Assembly: GCA_035285405.1 (NCBI GenBank)
Contig: JAYKJI010000162.1
Coordinates: 1-13,785, forward strand
Source of the DNA: Woronichinia sp035285405
GTDB taxonomy: Bacteria > Cyanobacteriota > Cyanobacteriia > Cyanobacteriales > Microcystaceae
Length of the DNA: 13,785 nt
Reading direction: 5' to 3'
The number at the start of each line of letters is the position of its first letter. The first letter of the stretch is position 1. A program made the position numbers and the translations under genes. Shown in pieces: positions 1 through 7,667 of this stretch. The notes beneath the pieces are model-generated. The model was not told where the DNA came from and made no database searches. It saw nothing but the letters and a program-made list of their open reading frames with translations.

Positions 1-102
1 TAGATTAAACAAAATTCGTATTTTGACTTCTCATGATAAGTATAAGTTATCTCTGCTTTTTCAGTTTATACTTCCCTAACCCACATTTCTTTCGTTTTTT
101 GA

Positions 103-216
103 CTTTTTCAGCAAGCCCTATTTAATCCCCAGGGAATCATTGTCTATGTGTGGCCCAAGGTTAAGGTTAAGGATCATGTGGCCGATGTGCTGACTCAAGT
201 TCGTGCATTACAGTGA
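103..216 (+). pseudogene. C-terminal coding remnant, unrecognised protein
   Basis: An open frame runs from just after a TGA at 100-102 to a TGA stop at 214-216 and encodes about 37 residues. Its composition is protein-like, with the stretch FNPQGIIVYVWPKVKVK followed by an amphipathic end (DHVADVLTQVRALQ). There is no ATG in the frame and no ribosome binding site, and the preceding 100 bases are AT-rich with many stops in this frame, so it looks like the tail of a damaged or truncated gene. The 9-base word CTTTTTCAG occurs at 56-64 and again at 103-111. If the 47 bases between equivalent positions were removed, the frame would stay open back to position 2. I do not recognise the family. It could also be a real small protein with a non-ATG start, or chance. 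Confidence 0.35.
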
Positions 217-281
217 TCTATTTTGAGAATTGACCAAAAGATTGGGAAATCAAACCTCTACGTTAAGTCGTGGAAATTGAT

Positions 282-1745
282 CTAACCATTTAATAAGGCT
301 TCCACAAATTCATAACTGGAAAAAGGTCGCAAATCCTCAATTCCTTCCCCTGCACCAATGAACCGAATTGGTAGATTTAACTGTTTTGTCACCGCTAGGG
401 CCACTCCTCCTTTTGCTGTGCCATCTAATTTGGTTAAAACCACACCACTGAGTTTAGCGGCTTCCGAAAAAACTTCCGCCTGACGTAGCCCATTTTGTCC
501 AAGAGTTGCATCCAAAACAAGTAAAGATTCGACTTTAGCATTAGGGGCTTTCTTATCAATAATGCGACGAATTTTCGCTAATTCATCCATCAAATTTTTC
601 TTATTCTGTAACCGTCCCGCCGTATCTACTAGTAATAAATCCATATTTTTGGATTGAGCGGCACTAATGCCATCAAAAACCACTGCTGCGGGATCGGTAT
701 TTTGGCCCGGATTAGCAATGACCAGCGTGCTACTGCGATCGCCCCAAACTTTAACCTGTTCTACTGCGGCGGCCCGAAAAGTATCGGCGGCGGCAATCAC
801 ACAACGATAACCGGATTGTTGAGCCATGTGAGCTAATTTGCCAATGGTGGTCGTTTTTCCAGCCCCATTTACGCCGGTGAGGAGCCAAATATTGAGAATA
901 TCTTTTTCAGGAACAAAGGCCGTTTCTTCGCAATCTTGGAGAGGTCGATCTAGAATATCCCGTAGAATTTGCTTGAGATAATCAATGGCCTGTTCTGGTG
1001 GTAAGGCTTCTTCTTTGAGTTTATTTTGCAGCGTTTCGATAATGTGATCGGTCGCTTCTACCCCCACATCGGCCTGAAGGAGTAACGCCTCAATCTCCAT
1101 CACTGCCTCTTGGTTGAGAGGCCCTTGACCAACAATGGCTTTGAGTTGATTAACTAGATTGCGCCGAGTTTTCGTTAGACCTTGCCGTAAACGACCGAGC
1201 CAGTTAATTTCCGCTTCAGAAACCTCCTGTGCCGATCGCCCTTGGGCCGCTAAAACCTTGGCTGACCAGAGAAAATCTTCATCAAGATCAATCGCGCCTG
1301 TCTCCTGGGGCAGGGGGGCATCAATAATCGGGGTTTCGATCGCCGTTTCTTTGAGAACTTCTAAGCGATCGGATTTTTTGAGCCAAGCTGGCCCGGCTTC
1401 TGATGGGGCAACGTCCAAAGGCGCAGAGGTTTCAACCCCTAGCACTGCTTCGATTTCAGCACTAACGCTTTCCTCCACCGCAACCACTTCTGATTCCGGA
1501 CTGACGGCGGCGATCGCGTTTTGGTCTTCTGAGGTTTCTAGGGTTTCAGCCTTACGCTGTTGAATATTTTTATAAGCTTCCTTGGCCCAGGCTAAATAGG
1601 CTTCCTGTTCTGAAGTCTCTGTTGTCGCTGTTGTTGCCTCTGGGGGAGACTCTGATTCTTGTTCAGAAGCCGTTTCAGGGGTGACGACTGGTGTGGGAGC
1701 TTCAGGGGTTACATTCCCCATCTGACGACGAAACCAATTAAACAT
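282..1745 (-). CDS. ftsY: Signal recognition particle receptor FtsY
   Basis: This is the SRP receptor GTPase, which docks SRP-ribosome-nascent chain complexes at the membrane and hands them to the SecYEG translocon. In cyanobacteria it serves both plasma and thylakoid membranes. Of 487 residues, about the first 180 are an acidic, Pro/Ser/Thr/Glu-rich A domain with poorly conserved sequence. The helical N domain starts near residue 183 (LGRLRQGLTKTRRNL). The G domain follows with P-loop GVNGAGKTTT (291-300), DTFRAAAVEQ (321-330), DTAGR (374-378) and TKLDGTAKGG (438-447), and ends with the FtsY-type IGAGEGIEDLRPF. All GTPase motifs are intact. The long A domain is within the known range for FtsY, since E. 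coli also has one. The ATG at 1745-1743 has no strong Shine-Dalgarno sequence. The next gene upstream on the same strand is the di-haem cytochrome, 158 bases away, and no functional link is expected. Confidence 0.97.
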   Translation of the reverse strand: MFNWFRRQMGNVTPEAPTPVVTPETASEQESESPPEATTATTETSEQEAYLAWAKEAYKNIQQRKAETLETSEDQNAIAAVSPESEVVAVEESVSAEIEAVLGVETSAPLDVAPSEAGPAWLKKSDRLEVLKETAIETPIIDAPLPQETGAIDLDEDFLWSAKVLAAQGRSAQEVSEAEINWLGRLRQGLTKTRRNLVNQLKAIVGQGPLNQEAVMEIEALLLQADVGVEATDHIIETLQNKLKEEALPPEQAIDYLKQILRDILDRPLQDCEETAFVPEKDILNIWLLTGVNGAGKTTTIGKLAHMAQQSGYRCVIAAADTFRAAAVEQVKVWGDRSSTLVIANPGQNTDPAAVVFDGISAAQSKNMDLLLVDTAGRLQNKKNLMDELAKIRRIIDKKAPNAKVESLLVLDATLGQNGLRQAEVFSEAAKLSGVVLTKLDGTAKGGVALAVTKQLNLPIRFIGAGEGIEDLRPFSSYEFVEALLNG

Positions 1746-1851
1746 AGGGGTTCAGCTTTTAAAAAGCCTGACAGGGTAAGATGACATCCTTCAATTATCT
1801 TAAGGGTTTCTGGATGAGAATAAAATGCGATCGCCGTGAAATAGAACCCTA

Positions 1852-1882
1852 GACAAGCCCAGAAAAGAGTTCCGAGCCTGTC
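1852..1882 (-). terminator. Possible hairpin after the di-haem cytochrome gene
   Basis: About 20 bases past the cytochrome stop codon, the minus strand can pair GACAGGC with GCTTGTC, giving seven pairs with one G-U around a 17-base loop. No run of T follows, so it is not a standard intrinsic terminator. It may protect the mRNA 3' end or be chance. The same 158-base spacer contains a HIP1 site at 1827-1834 and must also hold the ftsY promoter. Confidence 0.22.
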
Positions 1883-1903
1883 AGATTACGAAGGACAAAA
1901 GAG

Positions 1904-4045
1904 CTAAAATTGAGCCGGATTATCATCTAGGGCTAACAGAAAATTGACTAAATCGGCTTGCTGACTAGACGTAAAACCGGCCTGGCTATCTATATAAAAA
2001 TCATGTCCAGTGCCATCTAGATTACTCTTTACTAAAGCAGGATTAGCCTGATTGGCCTTAATCACTGCACGACGCAAACTCCGATCCACCAAAGCCCGTA
2101 AACTACTCGCCGCATCGACCGGAATCCCCTGACTGAGAGTTCCCGTTAAGCCCAAACCGCTTTTATCAATGACGTTAAAACTGCCATCGGAGGCAACCGC
2201 CAGACTGCCCGCCCGCACTGCCACACCACCATCATGTAAATAGGGCGCACTTAAATATAAGCCTCGTAGAGTCGTAGTTTTATAACCCCCATTGGGTAAG
2301 ATCCCTTTCGGTAGCGTGGTCGGGGTGATCGAAATGCCATCGGTGGGAACATCCAAAACCTGGGCGTTGGCCGGAACGGGAACGGGAGTATCAAGGCTAT
2401 ACATTTTAGGTGGTACTAAGAGCTTATTGAGAGCCAGACGAGATTGGGCACGGGCAGGATTCGTTTTGATTTCTGCAATGGGATGAATTTGATTATCGGT
2501 AAAGAAGGGGGGAATATGGCAAGTATTACACTTAGCCTGCTCAAAGATTTGGGCCCCACGTTGTACCGAACTGCTTCCCGAACTTACCTTTAATGCTTGC
2601 CAGTTTTCCGGCGTTTTATTGGCTGGCGGAACAAGGCTATTTTGAAAAGCCGACATGGCGTTATCCGCAAACATAAAAGTTCCACTAGCAATATCATTGG
2701 GATTGCCAGTATTGGGGGTGAAAATTAAACCATTGTAGGTAACTAAACTAGGCTTGAGATTGGGATAGGTTCCTGTGCCTGGAGCCGGAATCTGATCCTG
2801 CAATTCCGCTTGGGTAGGATCGGGAGCAATTTGCCGCAGCCATTCTGAAGGTTTAACAGGTTTCCCTGGGGGCAAACGCAAACTGGGATCAGACGCATTT
2901 TGGAGTAAAGTGCCGATGTAAACTTCTGGATCAATATTTAAGGTAGCAGCACTGAGTTGGGCAGCTGCAAAAAGATTAATTTCTGAGGAATGAACAGCAT
3001 TATTAATAACACTGAGTCCCGAAAAAGGCCCAACAGCCCCTTCGCCTGAAGCTACATAAGGGTGATTTTTAAAGGTAAAGACACTGGGAATTTCAGTCGT
3101 ATTAAATATCCCATCGGGGGAACTTTCAAAATGGCCAGCCGGAACATCAAGTACTGCATCATCAAAGGCCTTCTCTAATTTTTCGGGATCGGCCAATTTG
3201 ACCAACTTGTTCTGACTGTCAACAATGGTTTTCCCGTTTCCCTGATATTGGGAATCGAGGGGATTGAAGGGTAATCGAGCGAAGCCAGCAGAGGAATTGG
3301 ATGCCAAGCTGAGGAGAAGAGGAATGTTTAAATCTCCATTGGGAACGCCTGCTAGAACATCACCTTTTTTAGAAAGAGAAACATGGCAAATTGCACAGGT
3401 AATTCCTAGTTGAGGGGTAAATCCGAGAGGTAAAGTGGCCCCTTTTTCAACTTCCAAGCCAGTATTAATCACTGTTCCTTTTGTAAAAGTCCTACTTCCT
3501 AAAGTCAGATCTTTTAAAAGAGTAATTTGTAAATTGCTGGTGGGTTGGTTCTGTAATTTAGCAATAGCAATGCCAATCTCTGGTAGCAATTGAGCTATAC
3601 CTGTCCGAAAACCCAAAACATCCTGTAGCCCAAACGCATCCCCAATACTCCGATTTAAAAATATCTCCTTTCCTTGAGCAATAAGATTTTCTGTAATCTG
3701 AACGGCTCCGATTTTTTGATAGGAAATGGGATCTTTGGGGTCAAGTCCTTTGGTAATGACCAATTGAGCAGCTTCTTGAGGACTTAAGAGTTTGCCAAAG
3801 TAATCATAATAACCGATGGGTTGGGTCGGTGCAGGCTGTAAAATAGATCCTTTGGGTGAAGCGGCTTGAATCAAAGCAGGTTGACTTTTAAACAAACTAT
3901 CGGAGAGTATCATCCCAAAAAAGCTAACAATAAAGATGAAGACCAATAATAAAAATTTAGTCTTAACAAACAATCGGGCTTTAATATTCCTAAATAAATC
4001 TATGATTTTATTGAAAATTCTTTTTAGGGAAGAGACAGTTTTCAT
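1904..4045 (-). CDS. Membrane-anchored di-haem c-type cytochrome, CCP/MauG superfamily
   Basis: This is a periplasmic or lumenal redox protein of 713 residues. A basic N-terminus and one hydrophobic segment (about 29-48) form a signal anchor or uncleaved signal. Two CXXCH haem c sites are seen, CAICH (217-221) and CNTCH (506-510). After the second comes the block KTTTLRGLYLSAPYLHDGG (589-607), matching the C-terminal signature of bacterial di-haem cytochrome c peroxidases and relatives (TPSLRN...APYMHDG). The protein is about twice the length of ordinary CcpA (about 320-350), and the haem sites are 285 residues apart instead of roughly 150. It therefore belongs to the large di-haem branch, which also holds MauG-like and RoxA-type oxygenases. 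M548 is a possible distal ligand by analogy only. Peroxidase, oxygenase or electron-transfer function cannot be chosen from sequence. The start is supported by AGAGGA (4055-4060 on the minus strand), 9 bases before ATG. It appears monocistronic. Confidence 0.86.
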   Translation of the reverse strand: MKTVSSLKRIFNKIIDLFRNIKARLFVKTKFLLLVFIFIVSFFGMILSDSLFKSQPALIQAASPKGSILQPAPTQPIGYYDYFGKLLSPQEAAQLVITKGLDPKDPISYQKIGAVQITENLIAQGKEIFLNRSIGDAFGLQDVLGFRTGIAQLLPEIGIAIAKLQNQPTSNLQITLLKDLTLGSRTFTKGTVINTGLEVEKGATLPLGFTPQLGITCAICHVSLSKKGDVLAGVPNGDLNIPLLLSLASNSSAGFARLPFNPLDSQYQGNGKTIVDSQNKLVKLADPEKLEKAFDDAVLDVPAGHFESSPDGIFNTTEIPSVFTFKNHPYVASGEGAVGPFSGLSVINNAVHSSEINLFAAAQLSAATLNIDPEVYIGTLLQNASDPSLRLPPGKPVKPSEWLRQIAPDPTQAELQDQIPAPGTGTYPNLKPSLVTYNGLIFTPNTGNPNDIASGTFMFADNAMSAFQNSLVPPANKTPENWQALKVSSGSSSVQRGAQIFEQAKCNTCHIPPFFTDNQIHPIAEIKTNPARAQSRLALNKLLVPPKMYSLDTPVPVPANAQVLDVPTDGISITPTTLPKGILPNGGYKTTTLRGLYLSAPYLHDGGVAVRAGSLAVASDGSFNVIDKSGLGLTGTLSQGIPVDAASSLRALVDRSLRRAVIKANQANPALVKSNLDGTGHDFYIDSQAGFTSSQQADLVNFLLALDDNPAQF

Positions 4046-4452
4046 TGATAGTAATCCTCTTTAAATCTTACTGTTAAGTTTTTTTTGAAATGAAATATAC
4101 CTTTAAGGTGTTTTTACTTTCCTCACTTGGTTGTTAGATATAGTCAGCTTTTATCAAGATAAGAGTTACTGAACATAAAATATTTTGATCACTCATTACA
4201 CCCCATGACTCCAAATACCCATAAGAGAATATTGTCAATAAGCAATATTTTGATTGCCCTTTAAGAATGGTTCATGGTGTAGTTCAAGTAAAACACGTCG
4301 AAATCAAAAATAGATGATTTTTCATAATTATTCACATTTAATCTGCATTAAGCACGAAAATAAAGCGTTTTGCGCCATCAGTCATTTTCACTATAGGGCT
4401 AGGAAAAGAACGGTAAAATAGGGTCGTAATAATCCTCTAGGAGAAGGCAGCC
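4046..4452. other. Divergent AT-rich spacer (407 bases)
   Basis: This separates the di-haem cytochrome (minus) from the glutamine amidotransferase (plus) and must contain promoters for both. It is AT-rich, with no open frame resembling a protein and no RNA gene I recognise. A short perfect inverted repeat ACCTT-T-AAGGT lies at 4099-4109, about 55 bases upstream of the cytochrome ATG. A possible promoter for the plus-strand gene is given separately. No GTA-N8-TAC NtcA box was seen. Confidence 0.6.
4370..4397 (+). promoter_or_regulatory. Candidate promoter of the glutamine amidotransferase gene
   Basis: TTGCGC (4370-4375) and TATAGG (4392-4397) are 16 bases apart, a weak sigma-70-like pair about 55 bases before the start codon. 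Matches to consensus are only three and four of six, so this is a suggestion. The ribosome binding site AGGAG (4439-4443) is much clearer. Confidence 0.22.
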
Positions 4453-5151
4453 ATGAAAATTCATTATCTACAGCACGTTCCCTTTGAAGGACTCGGCAGC
4501 ATTGAATCCTGGGCGATGCAACACCAACACACCTTGTCAGTCACGAGACTTTACCAGAATGATCCATGGCCGCTTCTGGAAGATTTCGATTGGCTGATTG
4601 TGATGGGTGGCCCGATGAATATTTACGAGGAATCCCAATATCCTTGGTTGATTGAAGAAAAGCAGTTTATTAAACAGGCGATCGCCCAGGATAAAACGGT
4701 GATTGGTATTTGTCTCGGAGCACAGCTAATTGCCGATATTTTGGGATCTCCAGTCTATTCGGGAAAATACAAAGAGATTGGTTGGTTTCCCATTGAGTTA
4801 ACCACTGAGGCCATCAATAGCGAGCTTTTTAGGACATTCTCCTCGCAATTGACTGTTTTCCATTGGCATGGGGACACTTTCGATTTACCGCCAGGAGCAA
4901 CCCGATTAGCCTATAGCGAAGCCTGTCAAAACCAAGCCTTTCTCTATGGCAATAAAGTTCTGGGTTTACAGTTTCATCTTGAATCTACGCCAGCCAGTGT
5001 GACCCAGATGCTCCAACATTGCTCAGATGAATTAGTTGAAGGGCAATATATTCAAACGTCAGCCGATTTATTAGCCTCTGATCAGCATTTTATGACCATT
5101 AATGATGTCATGAATACTATTTTAGATCGGCTTGCGGTTTTAGGTTTTTAG
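4453..5151 (+). CDS. Class I glutamine amidotransferase (GuaA-N type), substrate unknown
   Basis: A stand-alone type 1 glutamine amidotransferase domain of 232 residues. It hydrolyses glutamine, or a gamma-glutamyl compound, and passes on ammonia. The GGPM oxyanion-strand motif is at 52-55. The nucleophile elbow GICLGAQLIA has Cys87, and the His-x-Glu pair is H175/E177 in QFHLESTP, so the catalytic triad is complete. The family (COG0518-like) includes GMP synthase N-domains and stand-alone enzymes such as gamma-glutamyl hydrolases. There is no synthetase domain fused or next door, so the acceptor is unknown. The start is well supported: AGGAG at 4439-4443 lies 9 bases before ATG. The C-terminal 40 residues are helical and follow the core domain. 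It converges on the ABC transporter ATPase gene and probably forms its own transcription unit. Confidence 0.88.
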   Translation: MKIHYLQHVPFEGLGSIESWAMQHQHTLSVTRLYQNDPWPLLEDFDWLIVMGGPMNIYEESQYPWLIEEKQFIKQAIAQDKTVIGICLGAQLIADILGSPVYSGKYKEIGWFPIELTTEAINSELFRTFSSQLTVFHWHGDTFDLPPGATRLAYSEACQNQAFLYGNKVLGLQFHLESTPASVTQMLQHCSDELVEGQYIQTSADLLASDQHFMTINDVMNTILDRLAVLGF

Positions 5152-5154
5152 AAA

Positions 5155-5182
5155 GATGGGGAGGATTGGGGAAGATGGGGAG
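5155..5182 (+). repeat. Short G-run tandem repeat
   Basis: Just after the amidotransferase stop codon, GGGG runs recur at 5158, 5168 and 5177 inside near-identical units of 9-10 bases (GATGGGGAG, ATTGGGGAA, GATGGGGAG). G-run repeats of this style are common between cyanobacterial genes. It sits in the 66-base gap between two convergent genes and has a G-quadruplex-like pattern. It might affect 3' ends, but no function is shown. Confidence 0.5.
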
Positions 5183-5217
5183 AAAAGAGCTAAATTTTGT
5201 CCATTGTAAGGATGAGT

Positions 5218-6072
5218 TTAATGATGGGTAAAATACCGTTCGAGAAAATCTAGAGCATGATTCCTTAAATCATAATATTCCGTTGTTTCGCGCATGGCAT
5301 GGCGATCGCGGGGATGGGCAAAGGGAACGGTTAAAATTTCACCGATGGTGGCATTGGGGCCATTGGTCATTAAAACAATGCGATCGGCCATATAAATAGC
5401 CTCGTCCACATCATGGGTAATCATCATCACCGCTTGACGATGTTCTTCCCAAATCTTCAAAACTTCCTGTTGTAGTTTGCGTTTCGTGAGGGCATCTAAG
5501 GCTCCAAACGGTTCATCCATCAATAACATTTTAGGGCGAGTGGCTAAGGCCCTAGCAATGCCAACCCGTTGTTTCATACCACCTGAAATTTCATCAGGAT
5601 ATTTATCCGCCGCCGCCGTTAAATTAACCATCGCAATATGTTCATTAACAATGCTAATTTTCTCACTACGACTAGCTTTTCTGAGCACTTCATCCACCGC
5701 CAGGCGAATATTTTCCCGTACCGTTAGCCAGGGTAACAGGGAATAGTGTTGGAAAACCATCATCCTTTCTGAGCCTGGTTTACGAATTAATTTTCCTTCT
5801 AAACAGACAGAACCGGTGGTTGATTTTTCTAAGCCAGCAATAATTTTTAAAAGGGTCGATTTACCACAGCCAGAGTGCCCAATAACTGCGATATATTCCT
5901 GGGGGCCGATGGTTAGATTAACGTCTTGAAGAACGGTAAAGTTAGTGCCATCGGATTTGGGATAGGATTTAACCAGATTTTCCACGACGAGAAATTCGTC
6001 AGTAATACTGTTTTGATCGGAATTGGATAAGGTTTGAGGTTGAGTCATGGTTGTTGAGGAATGAAAAATCAT
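5218..6072 (-). CDS. ABC transporter ATPase, NrtD/CynD/SsuB type
   Basis: The cytoplasmic ATPase of the anion importer encoded just upstream, probably acting as a homodimer since no second ATPase is present. Walker A is GHSGCGKST (65-73), the Q-loop is VFQHYSLLPWLTV (Q108), the ABC signature is ISGGMKQR (162-169), Walker B with D-loop is LLMDEPFGALD, and the switch histidine is H220. FQHYSLLPWLTV and the 284-residue length suit NrtD/CynD-type subunits. It lacks the C-terminal NrtA-like regulatory domain of NrtC. The longest frame starts at 6072, but Met9 (6048) is also possible and neither has a clear Shine-Dalgarno sequence. The 87 bases upstream hold an inverted repeat AACAGC/GCTGTT (6088-6110). 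It is last in the operon (permease, binding protein, ATPase). The substrate is inferred only from the class. Confidence 0.93.
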   Translation of the reverse strand: MIFHSSTTMTQPQTLSNSDQNSITDEFLVVENLVKSYPKSDGTNFTVLQDVNLTIGPQEYIAVIGHSGCGKSTLLKIIAGLEKSTTGSVCLEGKLIRKPGSERMMVFQHYSLLPWLTVRENIRLAVDEVLRKASRSEKISIVNEHIAMVNLTAAADKYPDEISGGMKQRVGIARALATRPKMLLMDEPFGALDALTKRKLQQEVLKIWEEHRQAVMMITHDVDEAIYMADRIVLMTNGPNATIGEILTVPFAHPRDRHAMRETTEYYDLRNHALDFLERYFTHH

Positions 6073-6159
6073 GGTTATTTCGGAATTAACAGCTATTGTA
6101 CCCTGCTGTTTTTATTTTCCTAGATCTCCCTTTTCAGAGAGACTTCTGTTTGGAGAAAA

Positions 6160-7551
6160 TCAAGACAAATAGAAGGATTGGGGCGCATTGGCACGAATTT
6201 CAAAACTGTTAAGATAACCGACTAAATCACTAGGATCAAAAGCTTTGTGATCAATAAATGACGACCCAGAGGCAATGTAGTGATCCTCGCTAGGGCAAGC
6301 AATTCCCATTTCTGCGGCAATTTCTCGGTATAAATCTGTCCTCCAGGCTTTTTGGGCGATCGCCTCTGCATTGTTAGGAATTTCAGGAATTTGGTGCCAG
6401 CGAGCGGCCTGGGTCATTAACCACAAACTTTCTGATTGCCAAAGAAAGGTTGAATGATCATTGGGAGCTTTGGCGATATCATCGGGCATATCAAAAAATA
6501 GCGTTGTTTCTAGACTATTGACTAAGCGTTTTTGACCATCAAAACCACCATAATTATAATTACCAACAATACCGGGTTGGGTTAACTTGGGTTTAACTCC
6601 TGTGAAGGAACGTTGAGCAATTATTTTAGCAACTTCAGGGCGATTTTCCGGTTTACTACAATACTGACAAGCTTCAATCATGGCCTTAACTAAAGAACGA
6701 TAGGTTTTCGGATTTTCCGTAATAAAAGATTCCATCACCGCTAAAAGGCGATCGGGATGACCTCGCCAAATCTCTCGTCCCTGGGCAAAGGTAAAACCCA
6801 CGCCTTCATTGCCGGTAATTGCCCTAGTATTCCAAGGTTCAGCGACCATATAGGCTTGAGTCGAACCAATCCGCATATTATTTACCATCTGGGGTGGCGG
6901 AATAATTAATAAGCGAAATTCTTGGATGGGATTAAGTCCCATTGCTGAGGTTAAATAGCGCACAAAATATTCATAAATCGAGGAACTCAGTACCACTGCC
7001 CAAACGCGATTTTCGATAGGAATTTTATCAAAATAGGCCCGTAAATCCTTGCCAAAATGGTCTAAGTCACCATTATATTCCTGCCAAGGACGTAGGCCAA
7101 AATCCCACATCGCTCTATCCATTGTCATGGCATTTCCGTGACGGTGAATGGTCATGGCTCCGCAAAGTGGTGCTTTTCTTGCTCCTTCGGCTCCAGTGCG
7201 AGCATTAGTAATCGCTCCTGATACAACGGGAGAAGCATCTAAACGTCCAAAAATGATGCCATCGCGAGAGTTAGCCCAACTGGATTCTCGACTCAGTTTG
7301 ACATTTAAACCGTATTTGCGAAACAATCCTTTTTCCCAGGCAACCGCAAAAGGAGCGCAGTCATTGACGGGAACATAACCAATGGTTAAATTCGGTTTTT
7401 CTAAGGTTTTTGGATCAACAATAGGGTTAACTGCTAGGGCCGCTTCTGTTAATTGAGTGGGATTGCGATCGCTCTTAATCGCACAGGAAGAGAGAGCCGT
7501 TATGGTCGCAGCAGTTCCCAATCCTGTCAGAAAATTACGTCGAGAAAGCAT
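6160..7551 (-). CDS. NrtA/CmpA/CynA-class ABC transporter substrate-binding protein
   Basis: The extracytoplasmic binding protein of the adjacent importer, 463 residues from the preferred start. The longest frame begins at 7632, but its first 27 residues are translation of an AT-rich tandem repeat. The ATG at 7551 begins MLSRRNFLTG, a twin-arginine motif (SRRNFL), followed by a hydrophobic stretch and the lipobox LSSC (Cys23). It is thus a lipid-anchored protein, probably exported by Tat. The body starts with NLTIGYVPVNDCAPFAVAWEKGL and contains VAEPWNTRA and GVGFTFAQGREIW, hallmarks of the NrtA/CmpA family. The length matches NrtA/CmpA/CynA (about 440-460) and excludes the shorter SsuA/TauA type. 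The residues that separate nitrate from bicarbonate binders could not be aligned reliably by eye, so nitrate/nitrite, bicarbonate or cyanate all remain open. Confidence 0.92.
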   Translation of the reverse strand: MLSRRNFLTGLGTAATITALSSCAIKSDRNPTQLTEAALAVNPIVDPKTLEKPNLTIGYVPVNDCAPFAVAWEKGLFRKYGLNVKLSRESSWANSRDGIIFGRLDASPVVSGAITNARTGAEGARKAPLCGAMTIHRHGNAMTMDRAMWDFGLRPWQEYNGDLDHFGKDLRAYFDKIPIENRVWAVVLSSSIYEYFVRYLTSAMGLNPIQEFRLLIIPPPQMVNNMRIGSTQAYMVAEPWNTRAITGNEGVGFTFAQGREIWRGHPDRLLAVMESFITENPKTYRSLVKAMIEACQYCSKPENRPEVAKIIAQRSFTGVKPKLTQPGIVGNYNYGGFDGQKRLVNSLETTLFFDMPDDIAKAPNDHSTFLWQSESLWLMTQAARWHQIPEIPNNAEAIAQKAWRTDLYREIAAEMGIACPSEDHYIASGSSFIDHKAFDPSDLVGYLNSFEIRANAPQSFYLS

Positions 7552-7607
7552 AATAATTGATAGTGAATAGTTGATAATTGATAATTGATAGTTAATAATT
7601 AATAATT
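7552..7607. repeat. AT-rich heptamer tandem repeat inside the transporter operon
   Basis: From 7557 the plus strand reads seven units of 7 bases: TTGATAG, TGAATAG, TTGATAA, TTGATAA, TTGATAG, TTAATAA, TTAATAA. Heptameric short tandem repeats (STRR) are a known feature of cyanobacterial genomes. The block directly abuts the start codon of the binding-protein gene, so it replaces any recognisable ribosome binding site there. It also creates a spurious 27-residue N-terminal extension of the frame. Confidence 0.75.
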
Positions 7608-7614
7608 CCGTGTA

Positions 7615-7634
7615 GGGATGCAAGGCTTGCACCC
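7615..7634. repeat. GGG..TGCAAG hairpin between permease and binding-protein genes
   Basis: TGCAAG-G-CTTGCA (7619-7631) is a perfect inverted repeat, extended outward by GGG (7615-7617) and CCC (7632-7634) with one unpaired A. On the minus-strand transcript it would form a stable stem about 35 bases after the permease stop codon. It may attenuate or protect the segmented operon mRNA. There is no T run, so it is not a classical terminator. Confidence 0.5.
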
Positions 7635-7667
7635 AGAATATTTTGTCCTTAACTGAAAATTTAGATT

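Noticed and set aside
65..111. Pyrimidine tract ending in CAG, resembling a eukaryotic 3' splice site
   Set aside because: The host is bacterial, there is no donor site at the other end, and the T-rich tract is ordinary spacer sequence.
1897..5194. Shared 12-mer AAAAGAGCTAAA at 1897-1908 and 5183-5194
   Set aside because: It is short and AT-rich with no similar flanks, so chance is the simplest explanation.
7552..7632. Upstream start at 7632 for the substrate-binding protein
   Set aside because: The added 27 residues are translated tandem repeat and would bury the twin-arginine signal, whereas the ATG at 7551 gives a proper signal and lipobox.
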